Assembly (NCBI GenBank): GCA_038373885.1
Contig: JAWZYV010000771.1
Coordinates: forward strand, 682,001-746,000
Direction of reading: 5' to 3'
Source of the DNA: Cheiracanthium punctorium
Taxonomy: Eukaryota; Arthropoda; Arachnida; Araneae; Cheiracanthiidae
Length of the DNA stretch: 64,000 nucleotides
Shown: positions 1 to 13,039 of the stretch, in pieces
Numbering within the stretch: the first letter of the stretch is position 1
How the letters are laid out: each line of letters opens with the position of its first letter
Position numbers and translations under genes: made by a program
The notes under the pieces: generated by a model
What the model saw: only the letters and a program-made list of their open reading frames with translations
What the model was told of the DNA's origin: nothing
The model's database searches: none

Positions 1-76
1 CTGGTAGTTAAGTCGAGCGATGGCAACGGCTGCCCTTTTTTCAGCATTGGGAAAGGGTTGCGCCTCAAAGGGTTAA
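1..76. mobile_element. right end of a piggyBac-like foldback MITE
   Basis: The window opens inside a copy of the miniature element seen in full at 47102-47547. It shows the same terminal block, reading into CGCCTCAAAGGG followed by TTAA at 73-76. The TTAA target and a terminus reading CCCTTT inward are typical of piggyBac-type ends. The rest of the copy lies before the window. Confidence 0.7.
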
Positions 77-1284
77 AAATAAGAGTAAAACTGAAACGAT
101 CGCGAAATTTAATTAGCGAATCATATACCTTCTCTCTATAAATACCCATACATGCTCACTATTTTTCTATCATGTCAAAGAAAGGAAATTAAAATGCTAA
201 ATTTGATTACGTTTCAGGAAATAGTTATTAATTTTTAAGCAAGAGAAGAATCACTCATCTAATGTTAAAGAGAAATTTACAATTTTAAGCTATAACACTC
301 AAACTGACGTTTTCTTTATATTTTATTTTCAAAAATTCTTCACAAAATGTGAAGAATAATCGTGACATATTTTTTCTATCATATCTTTTTCAAACTTTAA
401 TTAGAACTTTTTACATAATCTTGAAAAAACAAAATGGTACATAGAAAAGTTCATAGAATTTATGTCTAATACACTCAGTGTTCTTCAACATCCATCCACC
501 CACAAAAAAGGGGGTATGGGTTCCGTTTGTATCAGTAGTTTTGAAAATATGAAGTGGCATATTTAAAAAATCAAAAGGAACCCTGTATATAATAAATTTC
601 TCTCCACACCATCACATTCAGCATTCTAAGAACTAAGCCAAATATTTTTGCAATTCCCAGCCACTAACTCATTTCATTTTCATCGAAAGCAATGAAATTT
701 CATACCTCAGGTAAACAAGACTATTAAAGTAAATTGAGAAAACAAAATAACAATGATTTGTACTGGAAATTTTAAAGGCAAAAGCAAATATACGGATAGC
801 CCATAAAATAGTTAACATTTATAACCGAACATAGTAAAAATTAAATGTAGTTTTTCAACAATACTCTTTTGTGAGAATGGGAACACTTGATACCACCTTT
901 GTTTAATTTATTTGTTGTTATTTGTTCAGGGAGAGGGGATGAATTTAGAACACCACCTACCTGTAATACCCCCCTTCATGTAGTGCATGAATTATAAAAG
1001 TAAAATCTTTAAATGATTGTATGCATACACTAATTTACATTTTCAACTGATTAAAGTTTTTAAAAAGCCAAATACATTTATGAAATGCTCACAGCCCGAT
1101 CAATGCAAATGAGGGCCCTGGGAAAAACAAAAAATATTAGGCCTTCAAGATACACAAAATGGGACGCGTTTCTTTAAAAATATTATATAATTCGTATATT
1201 CTGAAAAGTTTTTAAAACACTTTTTTTTTCCTCAAGAAGCAAAATTCTATTCTAAGTAGTCTGAAATAAAAATAAATGATTATA
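77..1284. other. AT-rich stretch without recognised features
   Basis: No long open frame, splice-flanked GC island or clear repeat structure is visible. Confidence 0.5.
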
Positions 1285-1651
1285 CAGTGTCCCATGATTA
1301 TTGGGACAAACTTTGAGGGAGCCGGGGACATAATAAGGAATCCGAATCACATAGTAATGTGGGGGTCAAAAAAGGCTTTTTTACTTACCTGTCAATAATC
1401 ACTTTGGAAAAAATTTTGAAGTGTTCGGCTAGTTTCTCAAGTCTTAAAAAATGTGCTTGGAACTGAAAATTTCATCAATCGAATGAAATGGAATCTTTAA
1501 AAGATGCGTTTTTTTGCGCATTAGTTTTTGACGAAAAATAGTCGAAAAGTTCACTATCATTTCCAGATCTCACATTTCTATGTGATTCTGAATCCTTATT
1601 AGGTTATCTACCTTCCCTCAAAGTTTGTTTCAATCATTATAGGACACCCTG
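1285..1651. mobile_element. mariner-type MITE, 367 bp, long imperfect terminal inverted repeats
   Basis: The left end starts CAGTGTCCCATGATTATTGG; the right end read inward starts CAGGGTGTCCTATAATGATT. The two arms stay alignable for about 75 bp, sharing ACAAACTTTGAGGGA, CTAATAAGG-like and GAATCACATAG blocks. A TA dinucleotide precedes the left end; the right flank is CA, so the presumed TA duplication has decayed. No transposase frame lies inside, so it is a non-autonomous element. Confidence 0.7.
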
Positions 1652-3055
1652 CATGTAATGTCAGAGAAACTTCACATCGAAGTGCTTTATCGACTATTGA
1701 GCATCTCAACGAAAGGAAGAAATGTTACTGATTAAAATTAGTTTATGCAAGTGACTGCTAACAAAAGCACTTTTCGGATTTCAGCAAGTAGATTCGTGGC
1801 ACGTTCTTAATAATGATTATTTGCACTCGTAAACCACCCTAGGTCAGAATTGGAAACTTGATACCTCCAATTATTAGTACCTAGGATGGTCTGCGCAGCC
1901 AGGTATGTCAGAAAACTTGGATCTGTGGGGGCAGATGGGTGATTCGATCGACCACCATGTTCTTGGTAGTTAAATGGATCGATAGAAGAGAAGTGATTTG
2001 AAAGAGAAGTGATTTGAGCCATATTTTGTGCCAGTATATATCTTTAAACAATGCAAATCTATAACACATGTTTACCTAAACATAGCCCAGTATCTTAAAA
2101 GTGTAAAATAATTCAAATTACAATTATGCAATGCACAGTTATTTATATTTTTAAAAACTATCTTTATTGTGAAGTTTATTTTGTGGCGTATAAGTTTGGG
2201 TATTTGCAACCTGTTGGCAAGATAAAATATTTGGCGGCGTTAATTACTCCTTTATAGAATTTTAAGCAAAGTAAAATAAGGAGCATTGTTTTATTGGCAC
2301 CTTTAATGCGAAATTCTGATCAATATATGTAAGCCGCCAAATTATGAAAAAGTGTGCACTCCGTTTGGAGGATTAGTTCATTGTCCCTCGCAGAATACAA
2401 GACACATCACTGATTTCTTTGAATTCAGACATTTTTTTTACTATTTTCTAGCTAATTAATCCGTTTTATGCCTTCATATTTTGCATTTATAAGTACTTAA
2501 AAGTGCTCTAGCTCCTAAACGAGGTATTCGATTGAGCGCACATATTTGGTACATACGTTAAACAGTACCGTCGTACGACCGGTATTGTTTTGGTGCGTGT
2601 AGAACATATAATTTTTTAAAAGGGCTTCAAAAATTATTTCTCAAACAGCACGGTCTTTACAGAGAAATGCTTAAAAGCTGCAAATAATAGCGCAGGAGAG
2701 GGGTGGGGATTGAATAAAATATTGAAAGCCGCCCAGGTTACAATTTTTGATAATCTACCACCAAGTATGGTGCCAAAAAATAAGTCCTCAAAAACTGAGC
2801 TTAGCTTGGCGATATCTACCAAATTTGGCTGGAAACTGGCTAACGCTACAATTTATTTACCTACAATAAAGGAGAAGTATAGTTAGAATATGCATGGCGA
2901 AGATTGCAAAATAGTTTTGGTAGGCGATTTTAATATAGATTTCGAGTCCTCAAAAGTGTTTCGTGGAACAAAGAAGGCAAATACGATATACTCATGGATT
3001 ATGGTCCACTTTCAAATCAATATTTATGAAGGTGAAGAATAGTTAGAATACAATC
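1652..3055. other. AT-rich intergenic stretch
   Basis: It holds a short direct duplication of AGAGAAGTGATTTGA at about 1988-2018 and a fragment near 2800 resembling the cgatat/CCAAATTTGG repeats found elsewhere in the window. No gene is supported. Confidence 0.4.
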
Positions 3056-3340
3056 CTGTGGTGTAACACGGTTAGCGCACTGTGCTGCCATGTCGTACGT
3101 TCAGGGTTCGATTCCCTGGTTGGGCGAGTTTGGCTCAGCCTTTCATCCCTTGAGTGGTTCGATAAAATGAATACCAAGCTTCCTTGGGAATTAAAAACAG
3201 GGAGCTTCGCGTCAGGCTGACCACCTGGCCAAGGAATATGCTTCCGCACCAAAGAAGCCGTGGTCGTGAAAGCACGATTGGGCAGCGCAGGCGTCGGACG
3301 CGCAAGTGCGCTGTTACGCCAATGCTTTACTTTGAATATG
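3056..3340 (+). repeat. tRNA-derived SINE
   Basis: A box-A-like stretch (TAGCGCACTGTG, about 3072-3083) is followed by a perfect box B, GGTTCGATTCC, at 3105-3115. The spacing is right for an internal RNA polymerase III promoter. A tRNA-unrelated GC-richer body follows to about 3340. No cloverleaf with intact stems is formed, so this is a SINE, not a tRNA gene. The long reverse-strand open frame across it is a by-product of its GC content. Confidence 0.7.
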
Positions 3341-3776
3341 TACTCTTTTTTACTCAATAAAGGTAGTTAAAAACAAATTTTAAAGATTTCATTTACCGCC
3401 ATTGTACAGTTGCTAAAGTAAGAACTGGCGCGAAACTTTTTCTTTACCTTCTGTCACACGTCATGTCACGTCCGCTTCGCTCTTCGATTGTTCCTTTCCG
3501 TTTTATCCAAGACATTGGTGACATTCCGGATCGTTCTCATTTATTTCTGAAACATTAATAAACGTCAATAAAATGGCCGTCGAATTCGACGGGTTCCAGC
3601 TAGTTTTTTTCATTATTTTACCTCTAGTGTATCGGTTTTACGGCTAAAAACATATAAAAAAAAACCACTCTTGGGTATGAGATACCCTGCGCGAGTAATT
3701 CCGTTCGTTTTTTCGAGCGAGCAATCCCAGGTTAATCACTTTATAAATTTCTCATGAAATCGCATTAATGTTTCAG
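3341..3776. other. region upstream of ferritin exon 2
   Basis: It is part of the first ferritin intron, or 5' flank if exon 1 was lost. The 3' end is a usable acceptor (TGTTTCAG at 3769-3776). I could not find a ferritin N-terminal exon or an iron-responsive-element hairpin (bulged C plus CAGTGN loop) here. A 24-codon open frame with a hydrophobic core lies at 3573-3647 and is discussed as a finding. Confidence 0.5.
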
Positions 3777-3923
3777 GCGTACCACTTCGATCGGGACGAT
3801 GTTGCATTGCACAAGATTTCTGAGTACTTCAAGGAATGCAGCTCAGAAGAGAGAGAGCACGCCATGAAACTGATGAAGTTCCAGAACCAGAGAGGCGGTA
3901 CTATTCAGCTGAAGGACGTTAAG
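3777..3923 (+). CDS. FTH1: ferritin heavy chain, exon 2
   Basis: This internal exon has 49 codons, opening [18 protein letters not shown] and closing near [12 protein letters not shown]. It encodes the end of helix A, helix B and the start of the B-C loop of a cytosolic H-type ferritin, the 24-subunit cage that oxidises Fe(II) and stores iron. The motif EEREHAMK carries the ferroxidase glutamate and histidine equivalent to human E62 and H65. It is bounded by CAG at 3774-3776 and the donor GTAAGT at 3924. The same exon breaks are used in animal FTH genes. The first exon, about 38-40 residues holding ferroxidase residues E27 and Y34, is not seen in the 3.7 kb upstream. It may lie before the window, or this may be a gene that lost it. 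Confidence 0.93.
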
Positions 3924-5119
3924 GTAAGTAGTAAATACGCATTAATGTTCATAATCCAGGTTACGAACTTTGGCGTATTAATGGCCGGGTTAACGGCCTG
4001 CCTACCAGTACGCTTGATCGCTACGAGGGCCGGAGATGTTGGTCATTTCCTTACGTAGGCACCTGTTGGGCAAACCAACGTCGCCCCGTGTGAGTGGTCT
4101 TCTAATTTTCAACCAGTTCCACTAGAGAGACCTGGCAACTGGATTGCCACCTCCCAGGTTCTATGACCCTATTGAGTTACGCTAGTGCAACAAGTACTAC
4201 AGTGTGTGTCCGATAAGTTCGGTGAATGGTTTAATAAAATAAAAGAAACAACAGCTACAAAAAAAAATATAGTTACTGGCTTTCAAAGTAATCATCATTA
4301 GCTACAAGAGTCTTTTGAAATCAATTGTACAGCTACTCGAAACTGTCAGATAATGCTTCTTTTGTAATCGCTCAAAGCACCGTTGTCATATGCTGTACAG
4401 CTACTCGAAACTGTCAGATAATGCTTCTTTTGTAATCGCTCAAAGCACCGTTGTCATATGCTGTACAGCTACTCGAAACTGTCAGATAATGCTTCTTTTG
4501 TAATCGCTCAAAGCACCGTTGTCATATGCTGTTCGATCTATTGTCGTTGCCACACGTTGTCAAGAAACATAGGCCTTTCAAAAGTTCTTTGTGGGGGGAG
4601 GAAAAAGAAGTCTGCAGGTACCAGATCTGGAGAGCATGGAGAATATACCAGAAGAGGCTTATCTTCTACAGTTTCCTTTTCGTCTCACTAAGCATTCAAA
4701 AAAGCACACTTTTACTCACTGCTTCCACGCCGTTCACTTTCATCACCATTTTATGAGTCTGCGTCGCCGTTTCACCTAGTTTGAAGCAAAACTTGAGGTT
4801 CAGGCATCGCACCATTTCGCAATGCCATGCATTTTTACACTGTCTATGTTAAGTTAATCATAGCATGTACTTCCGTTTAACTGTCGTCATTTGGGGGCTA
4901 GAGGCCATTAGTTACCTTGCATTTCATTACGTGTGCAGGAACGCAACATCCTATACAGTGCGGTTAATAAAATGTGGGATCATTCAGCGGAATTTTCGAA
5001 CGCACCCTCTATATTTAAATGCAAAAGATTTACAAAACAATGCCTTAATTTGATTTTTATTCTAGTACATTCACCTATAAGGTAAAACAGAATGATTAAA
5101 ACATACGTACATTTCTTAG
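3924..5119 (+). other. ferritin intron 2
   Basis: It starts GTAAGTAGT and ends TTTCTTAG. It includes a GC-rich segment at about 3975-4150 that looks like an unidentified repeat fragment, and the tandem 68-bp repeat at 4327-4530. Short open frames across these are artefacts of the repeat. Confidence 0.85.
4327..4530. repeat. three near-identical 68-bp tandem repeats
   Basis: The unit begins GTACAGCTACTCGAAACTGT at 4327, 4395 and 4463, exactly 68 bp apart, and the array stops after three units. The near identity suggests a recent expansion in the ferritin intron. Confidence 0.95.
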
Positions 5120-5245
5120 GCACCTGTTAAAAGCAAATGGGACAGTCCACTGGAAGCAATGCAAGATGCTCTAACTTTGGAGAAGACTGTCAACCAATCA
5201 CTTCTGGATCTCCACAAGATTGCTTCAGCACATGATGATGCTCAG
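5120..5245 (+). CDS. FTH1: ferritin heavy chain, exon 3
   Basis: This exon has 42 codons, starting [18 protein letters not shown] and ending with [11 protein letters not shown]. It covers helix C of the ferritin bundle. The block [15 protein letters not shown] holds the glutamate corresponding to ferroxidase residue E107. The acceptor is TTTCTTAG at 5112-5119 and the donor GTAAAT follows 5245. It joins exon 2 and exon 4 in phase 0 with no gap against the animal ferritin consensus. Confidence 0.93.
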
Positions 5246-8428
<3,183 letters not shown>

Positions 8429-8481
8429 GCCTTTTTGTCGAAATCGCCATAGAGAAGCTTTTGAAATAGTCACAGAAAATA

Positions 8482-8487
8482 ATTAAA
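8482..8487 (+). terminator. candidate variant polyadenylation signal of ferritin
   Basis: ATTAAA lies 54 bp after the stop codon in an AT-rich 3' UTR. No canonical AATAAA occurs before the mariner insertion at 8645, so this common variant is the best candidate. Confidence 0.4.
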
Positions 8488-8710
8488 TAACATGAAATGT
8501 AAGCAAAATAGCCTTTTGAAAACTGAACTATAAAACTTTTATTTCGCTATTTGTTGCAGTCTTTCATTTTGTTGGCTGTTTATTTTAAAGTAAGTGCGAG
8601 TCCTAGGCTTCATTAGAAAGCATTCCAACTCTCCCATCGATATACAGAGGGTGTTTACACATTTTTAGAACGATTTCGGGGCCGTTTAATTAATGTTTAA
8701 AATGTAAAGA

Positions 8711-9040
8711 CTATTTTTTTAAATGTTCGATCTGATATCCTTTTTTCTGGACTATAAGTCTGCATCCTGATTTCCATGAAAGATGAGCTTTTCGTAGAAT
8801 TGCCAGGGGTATTTCTTTCCATTCCTCTTCCACTACTTTCCAGAGTCCATCTATCGTCGTGGGTTTGCGTTTAGAAAGAGCTCTTTTTAACAGACCAAAG
8901 GAACAATAGTCCATAGGTGAAAAGTCAGGGGACTTCGTAGGAGTATGTTGAAAAGGTATATATGCAATACCTGTATCAGTCTTCATTTTTTCAAGGAATG
9001 CAGTGGTAGTTTTCGAAGTATGACTTGTGTTGAGCCACAT
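8711..9040 (-). pseudogene. mariner transposase, C-terminal fragment
   Basis: About 109 residues. It contains the block with the third catalytic aspartate (MDYC) and the downstream LLKRALSKRKP segment typical of mariner-family transposases. The upstream catalytic region is absent, so it cannot be active. Confidence 0.8.
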
Positions 9041-9121
9041 GTCTCGGCAAAAGCTGGAGAAAATTATGTTTTTTAGCTTTTTTAAGTTGTAAATCTTGGT
9101 TTATTATTTTATTTATTGTTG

Positions 9122-9328
9122 CTACAAAGACTTTGCAATTGATCTCTGTGTTGGCGGATTTTCTTTTGTTACCAGCGATTTCACTTTAGAAACGTTTGAA
9201 AGAGTACGTACCTTTTTCGGATATTCGTTTGGAGTCTTCTTTCGATGTAGAAACAATGATTGACGGTTTTTACCTTGTCGATTAATAATGTTGCTTATTT
9301 TGCACTTAGAAATTTTAATACCATGCAT
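9122..9328 (-). pseudogene. mariner transposase, N-terminal fragment
   Basis: A 68-residue frame including NRQSLFLHRKKTPNEYPKK and ending NPPTQRSIAKSL, consistent with the DNA-binding half of the same transposase. It is separated from the C-terminal fragment by a deletion and a frame change at about 9040-9122. Confidence 0.6.
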
Positions 9329-9565
9329 TTCACAACGTTTTTGAATATGGAATAAGAATATTTTTCTTCGGAAATCGGAAAAACATATCCTTTAATCCAC
9401 AGCTTGTTTACATATGACATTTTGAAAGAAGAATAAATTTAAAAGTAGCAGACGATATTTCTCATTTCAAATAATAAGCTGTTGCCAAAAATTTTTATTC
9501 TGAAGCATTTACTTTTTTAAAAGTTCTTTATCGAAATCGTTCTAAAAATGTGTAAACACCCTCTG

Positions 9566-10057
9566 TACGAATGGACGCGAGATGCAGGGGATTGTCCTCG
9601 GCTGAAGAATGCAATATCCCTGGCTAGAGAAATGTTAATGTCAGGGATACTATTTATCCCCTACTGGTAAAATATCGCTGTCCTTGCCCAGGGCCTAACA
9701 ATTTTAAGTATTGAGAATAGGAATTCTTGTTTTATTTACTAAACAAAGGAGCAAGTTACAAACATACCTTTGAAATAAATATACACATACAGTCTGAGTA
9801 AAAACTTGACGGAGTTAAAAAAATGGGTAAGGCCAGTAAAATTTTCGAGAAAATCGAAAAATGAAATAAAAGCGATTCAGATATTAGAATATTATTAATT
9901 TTTAATGTTCATTGTTAAGAAATAACGCATCAAACAGAATTTATAAATTATCAGAAAAAGTATGTCTAGAAGTCTAAGGTTGCTTAGATTGTGATAACTC
10001 TTAAATTTGCAAATTTGTCATAGATTTCTTCGAAGTTTTGGAGCTCTTTATCAACAG
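9566..10057. other. intergenic stretch
   Basis: No gene is seen. A moderately GC-rich block at 9570-9700 precedes AT-rich DNA. Confidence 0.4.
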
Positions 10058-10245
10058 GAATGAATAGATGTACTATTGCAATAAAGATAGGAAGATCAAC
10101 GACTATAGTCAACAATATTTTTAATTTGAAGGACAATTATGGCAAAAAGAATACAGGGGAAGACCTAAAGCTTTATCTTCGCGTGATGAAAGAAGAGTTT
10201 GCAGACTTCATCTACTGGAAAGGACACAAGGTGGAAATTCCGTAG
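10058..10245 (+). pseudogene. Tc1/mariner transposase HTH fragment
   Basis: A 61-residue frame contains KIGRSTTIVNNIFNLKDNYG followed by KKN. This resembles the second helix-turn-helix of Tc1/Tc3-type transposases (pattern IGRS..V.N.....NYG.K). After that the similarity stops, presumably at a frameshift. No terminal inverted repeats were located. A splice-acceptor-like CTTTATCAACAG precedes it, so a host exon is a weaker alternative. Confidence 0.45.
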
Positions 10246-10421
10246 GGAAAGGGGGGGGATAATAATTTCACATCAAATAAATTAATTTAACGCACATCTA
10301 TAATTTTTTATTTAGTAAACCTAAGCTGGAATTTAAACAGGCATCCTTGCTGACTGCATTGGTTCAGAAGCAAAAAAGAACATTCACTTTTCACATAAAT
10401 ATGCTGAAAAACATCAAACAA

Positions 10422-10460
10422 GGCGAAATTATTTATCGGCCACCGATAAATAATTTCGCC
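10422..10460. repeat. perfect 18-bp hairpin with 3-nt loop
   Basis: GGCGAAATTATTTATCGG is followed by the loop CCA and its exact reverse complement. A further partial repeat of the right arm (tccgatttcggccaccgat) follows directly. Confidence 0.9.
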
Positions 10461-10759
10461 TCCGATTTCGGCCACCGATTCCGTTTTGGTTGGAAGCCGG
10501 CATCGACATTTTTGGGACTTTTCAGTATTTATTCTATGCATATCCAGGAGCTAATCCTGAAAATTTTAGCTCATGAATTTGTTGGCTATCGACCCACTTT
10601 TTGGTCTAAATTTGCTGGACTATGTTTATTATTCATATATTAGTTCTACTAAATAGGTGGCGACTGATATATCCCGTAACACCGTTAAAGATTGGTTGTC
10701 TCCTTAATATGTGCAGACGTTTGATTCAAAGCATTTGTGTTCTGATATTTAAAGAGCAA

Positions 10760-11219
10760 CTTCCCTTTTTTACCGACTTCAAAAAAAGGAGGAATGCATA
10801 TATTTTTTATGTATGTATACACCGATAATTTTTTTACCACGTGGATGGATTTCCAAAATTACTTTCCTAAAGCTCAGGGTGGTAGCTTTCCAGAAGCTAC
10901 TAAAGCTCCTACCCTAAAGCTCAGGGCTGGTCCCATATTAATTTGGTTACGTTCTAATGATATTGTCATTCTGAAAATCGAAAAAACCCGTGTTTTTAAG
11001 CCATATCCTATAGAGTTGACAGCAACACCGTTAAAAGTAATATGTCAAAAATCGTCAAGTTTTGCAAAGTATGGTGGTTTATCTCCGTCGAAAAATGAGT
11101 TCCTAAAACTGAACTCGGCGATATCGTCTATATTTGGCGAGAAATTACCAAACCGCTCTCTCTATTTGACAATATATATAATGGTACAGCTTGGATATTT
11201 GCCACAGGGCGAGATTTAA
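10760..11219 (+). repeat. dispersed repeat fragment starting near ACCGACTTCAAAAAAAGGAG
   Basis: The block TTTTTTACCGACTTCAAAAA, then GGAGGAATGCATA and TTATGTATGTAT, is a widespread arthropod repeat type as I remember it. A 141-residue open frame overlaps it but shows no domain I recognise; a later part (about 11070-11150) resembles sequence near 2720-2830. I treat the frame as repeat-derived. Confidence 0.35.
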
Positions 11220-12642
11220 TATTTTACGGTGCTAAATAAGCCAATCTGTCAAGGTTTATGCACAACAATATTTAGCGAACTGTTTCGGTGTCAACCTTAA
11301 TGGAAAATGATTATCGATTATGTGCATGCACAAATGGCCAAAGAATTAAAAGTCTCCACTCATGGCAGATATCCAAGCTGTTCCGGAATAAGTATATGTC
11401 ATGGTGAAGTAATTTGATGGCGGTTTTTCTTTTTAATTCAAATTTTTTTTTAATCATACTTGTTACTGATGAATTCGATACGCGACATCCTGCCCCAAAA
11501 TGTCCGGTCTCACGACGCCTATGATGACAAAGCCACCCATAATGCTCATATTAAGGTTAAAATTCTGTGCCTTAAAACTAAAGAATTGTTTCTTTATTGC
11601 AAGTATTTCATTAAATATCATTCTATGAAAGGTGTCTACCCTATTTTGATCACCCTTATTTTTTTTTTTTTTCGCAAGCATATACTCTTAATTTATTTTA
11701 TTTTATTTAAAGAATACAATCGAAAGTAGCACTTAAGCTCGAAAAGGGATATTTTAATCATTTCTTTTTATCTTAAATCACTCTTTCTTCTGTTTATGTA
11801 TTATAAAAATATATTACTGGTTCAAAATACTGCTGTATTTCGGGCTGACCTGATCAATAAATTTTATGTGCGGGAACTTCATCGTTAGTTGTTATTTTCA
11901 AAAATAACTTGGTAAATGTGAAAGAAGAACCCTTTTGTTCTTCCTTTATCGGCTATCGTTTAAATCATTTACAAAAGAAAGGGTTAATCGTTTCGCATAA
12001 CCCAATAATGTATTTCGTTCTCTGAAGCCCGAGAGGCAACATAAGGGTGTTGCTGGAATGCCTTTTATTGGGATTTCAGTTCATTGGTTTTATTGAAAAA
12101 ATCTTAAAAAGTTCATTTCTATTGAAAAAGAAAAAAATACATTTTGGAAAGTAATTCAAGCAAAAAAACCTACGTTCGGTTAAATGGGCTAAAGAAGTTA
12201 GCTATTTTATTTGTTTTCTTTTCAGTAAATGAGTAATCAACTTTAACATAAAAGGGTGGATAAAGTCTTATGAAACTGATTCCCAATGAGGATCATTCTT
12301 AGATGAAGTACAGTAAAATTTACAATTTTTTTTCTTTTTAAGACAATAATTAATCTTAAGACAATAATTTTTATCAGAGAGACATCGAATTCTCAATGAG
12401 TTGAAAAAACGTCATTCAGCTGCTAATCTCCATGCACATCTCAAACATACACTGCCAAAATTACTCGTATACAGATTTTTTTTTCTCTCTGTCTTTAATT
12501 ACTATAGAGCCAAAATTTTAATAAAATGTTAAAAGCTTAAATTTTAAAACCGTCTAATTTGTCAAATCGTGCTAAGGTGACCACGATACTTTACTCACAG
12601 ATTAAAATATATTAAGTCGAGTTCTGCTATCTTTTGCTACAG
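11220..12642. other. AT-rich stretch before the 12.6 kb exon candidate
   Basis: No supported gene. The last bases form a good splice acceptor (TCTTTTGCTACAG at 12630-12642). Confidence 0.4.
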
Positions 12643-12771
12643 GTGTCCAGAGCCTTTTCCATGCAAGGCTCACCTCGTTTAAGGATTGGACTCCGGAAGC
12701 TCGATTCAGAAGACCAGCGCCCGATCTACCATATAGCACATAACAGGTTTAAAGAAAGAAGTGACTGCTAA
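12643..12771 (+). CDS. candidate terminal coding exon of an unrecognised gene
   Basis: After a strong polypyrimidine tract and AG at 12641-12642, a GC-rich island of about 130 bp is open to TAA at 12769-12771. It encodes 42 residues in two stretches: VSRAFSMQGSPRLRIGLRKL then DSEDQRPIYHIAHNRFKERS, ending DC. Its base composition stands out from the AT-rich surroundings and its codons look coding. I do not recognise the family. The frame assumes phase 0 at the junction. The full-length LINE at 12778-18471 inserted just behind it: the duplicated target site starts in the last sense codon and includes the TAA, so the stop is intact and only the 3' UTR was interrupted. No upstream exon was identified. 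It could instead be a decayed repeat fragment. Confidence 0.45.
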   Translation: MSRAFSMQGSPRLRIGLRKLDSEDQRPIYHIAHNRFKERSDC

Positions 12772-12777
12772 ACTGAG
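12765..12777. repeat. 13-bp target-site duplication, left copy
   Basis: CTGCTAAACTGAG occurs here and again at 18472-18484, exactly bordering the non-LTR element. Confidence 0.9.
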
Positions 12778-13039
12778 GTTGGTTGGTTGGTTGGTTGGTT
12801 TTTAATGGCACAAGGTCCAGAAAGGACATACTGCGCCAGACAAGGAGTTAAAATCGTGTCATGATGTATTTAGGTAAAAGGTACACAAAACCTAGTAAAA
12901 GCTAAAATTCAAAAATGTACTAAAATGTAAAAGACTAAAAGGTGAAATGTAGAATTCAAAAGGGTTAAAAGTAGATAAAAAAGTGAGGAAATCTGGATGG
13001 GGCTCCCATCCAGATACCAGTCAGACAGAAGTGAACACT

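Larger units (their letters stand above)
8645..9565 (-). mobile_element. mariner-like element, internally deleted (921 bp)
   Basis: The ends are perfect 34-bp inverted repeats starting CAGAGGGTGTTTACACATTT, flanked by TA at 8643-8644 and 9566-9567. The reverse strand holds two transposase fragments. The C-terminal fragment (8711-9040) contains SPDFSPMDYCSFGLLKRAL, with the third catalytic Asp. The N-terminal fragment (9122-9328) contains a helix-turn-helix-like stretch. Full mariners are about 1.3 kb, so the middle, including the first catalytic Asp region, is missing. Perfect ends and an intact TA duplication argue for a fairly recent insertion, mobilised in trans. It sits 216 bp after the ferritin stop. 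Confidence 0.9.

Noticed and set aside
470..490. Iron-responsive element around CAGTGT near ferritin
   Set aside because: No pairing five-base stem or bulged C on either side of the loop; the other CAGTG occurrences I examined upstream fail likewise.
3061..3130. tRNA gene
   Set aside because: Box A and B are present but the cloverleaf stems do not close, and a SINE body follows.
3043..3357. 104-codon reverse-strand open frame
   Set aside because: It lies wholly over the tRNA-derived SINE and its box A/B promoter; no domain.
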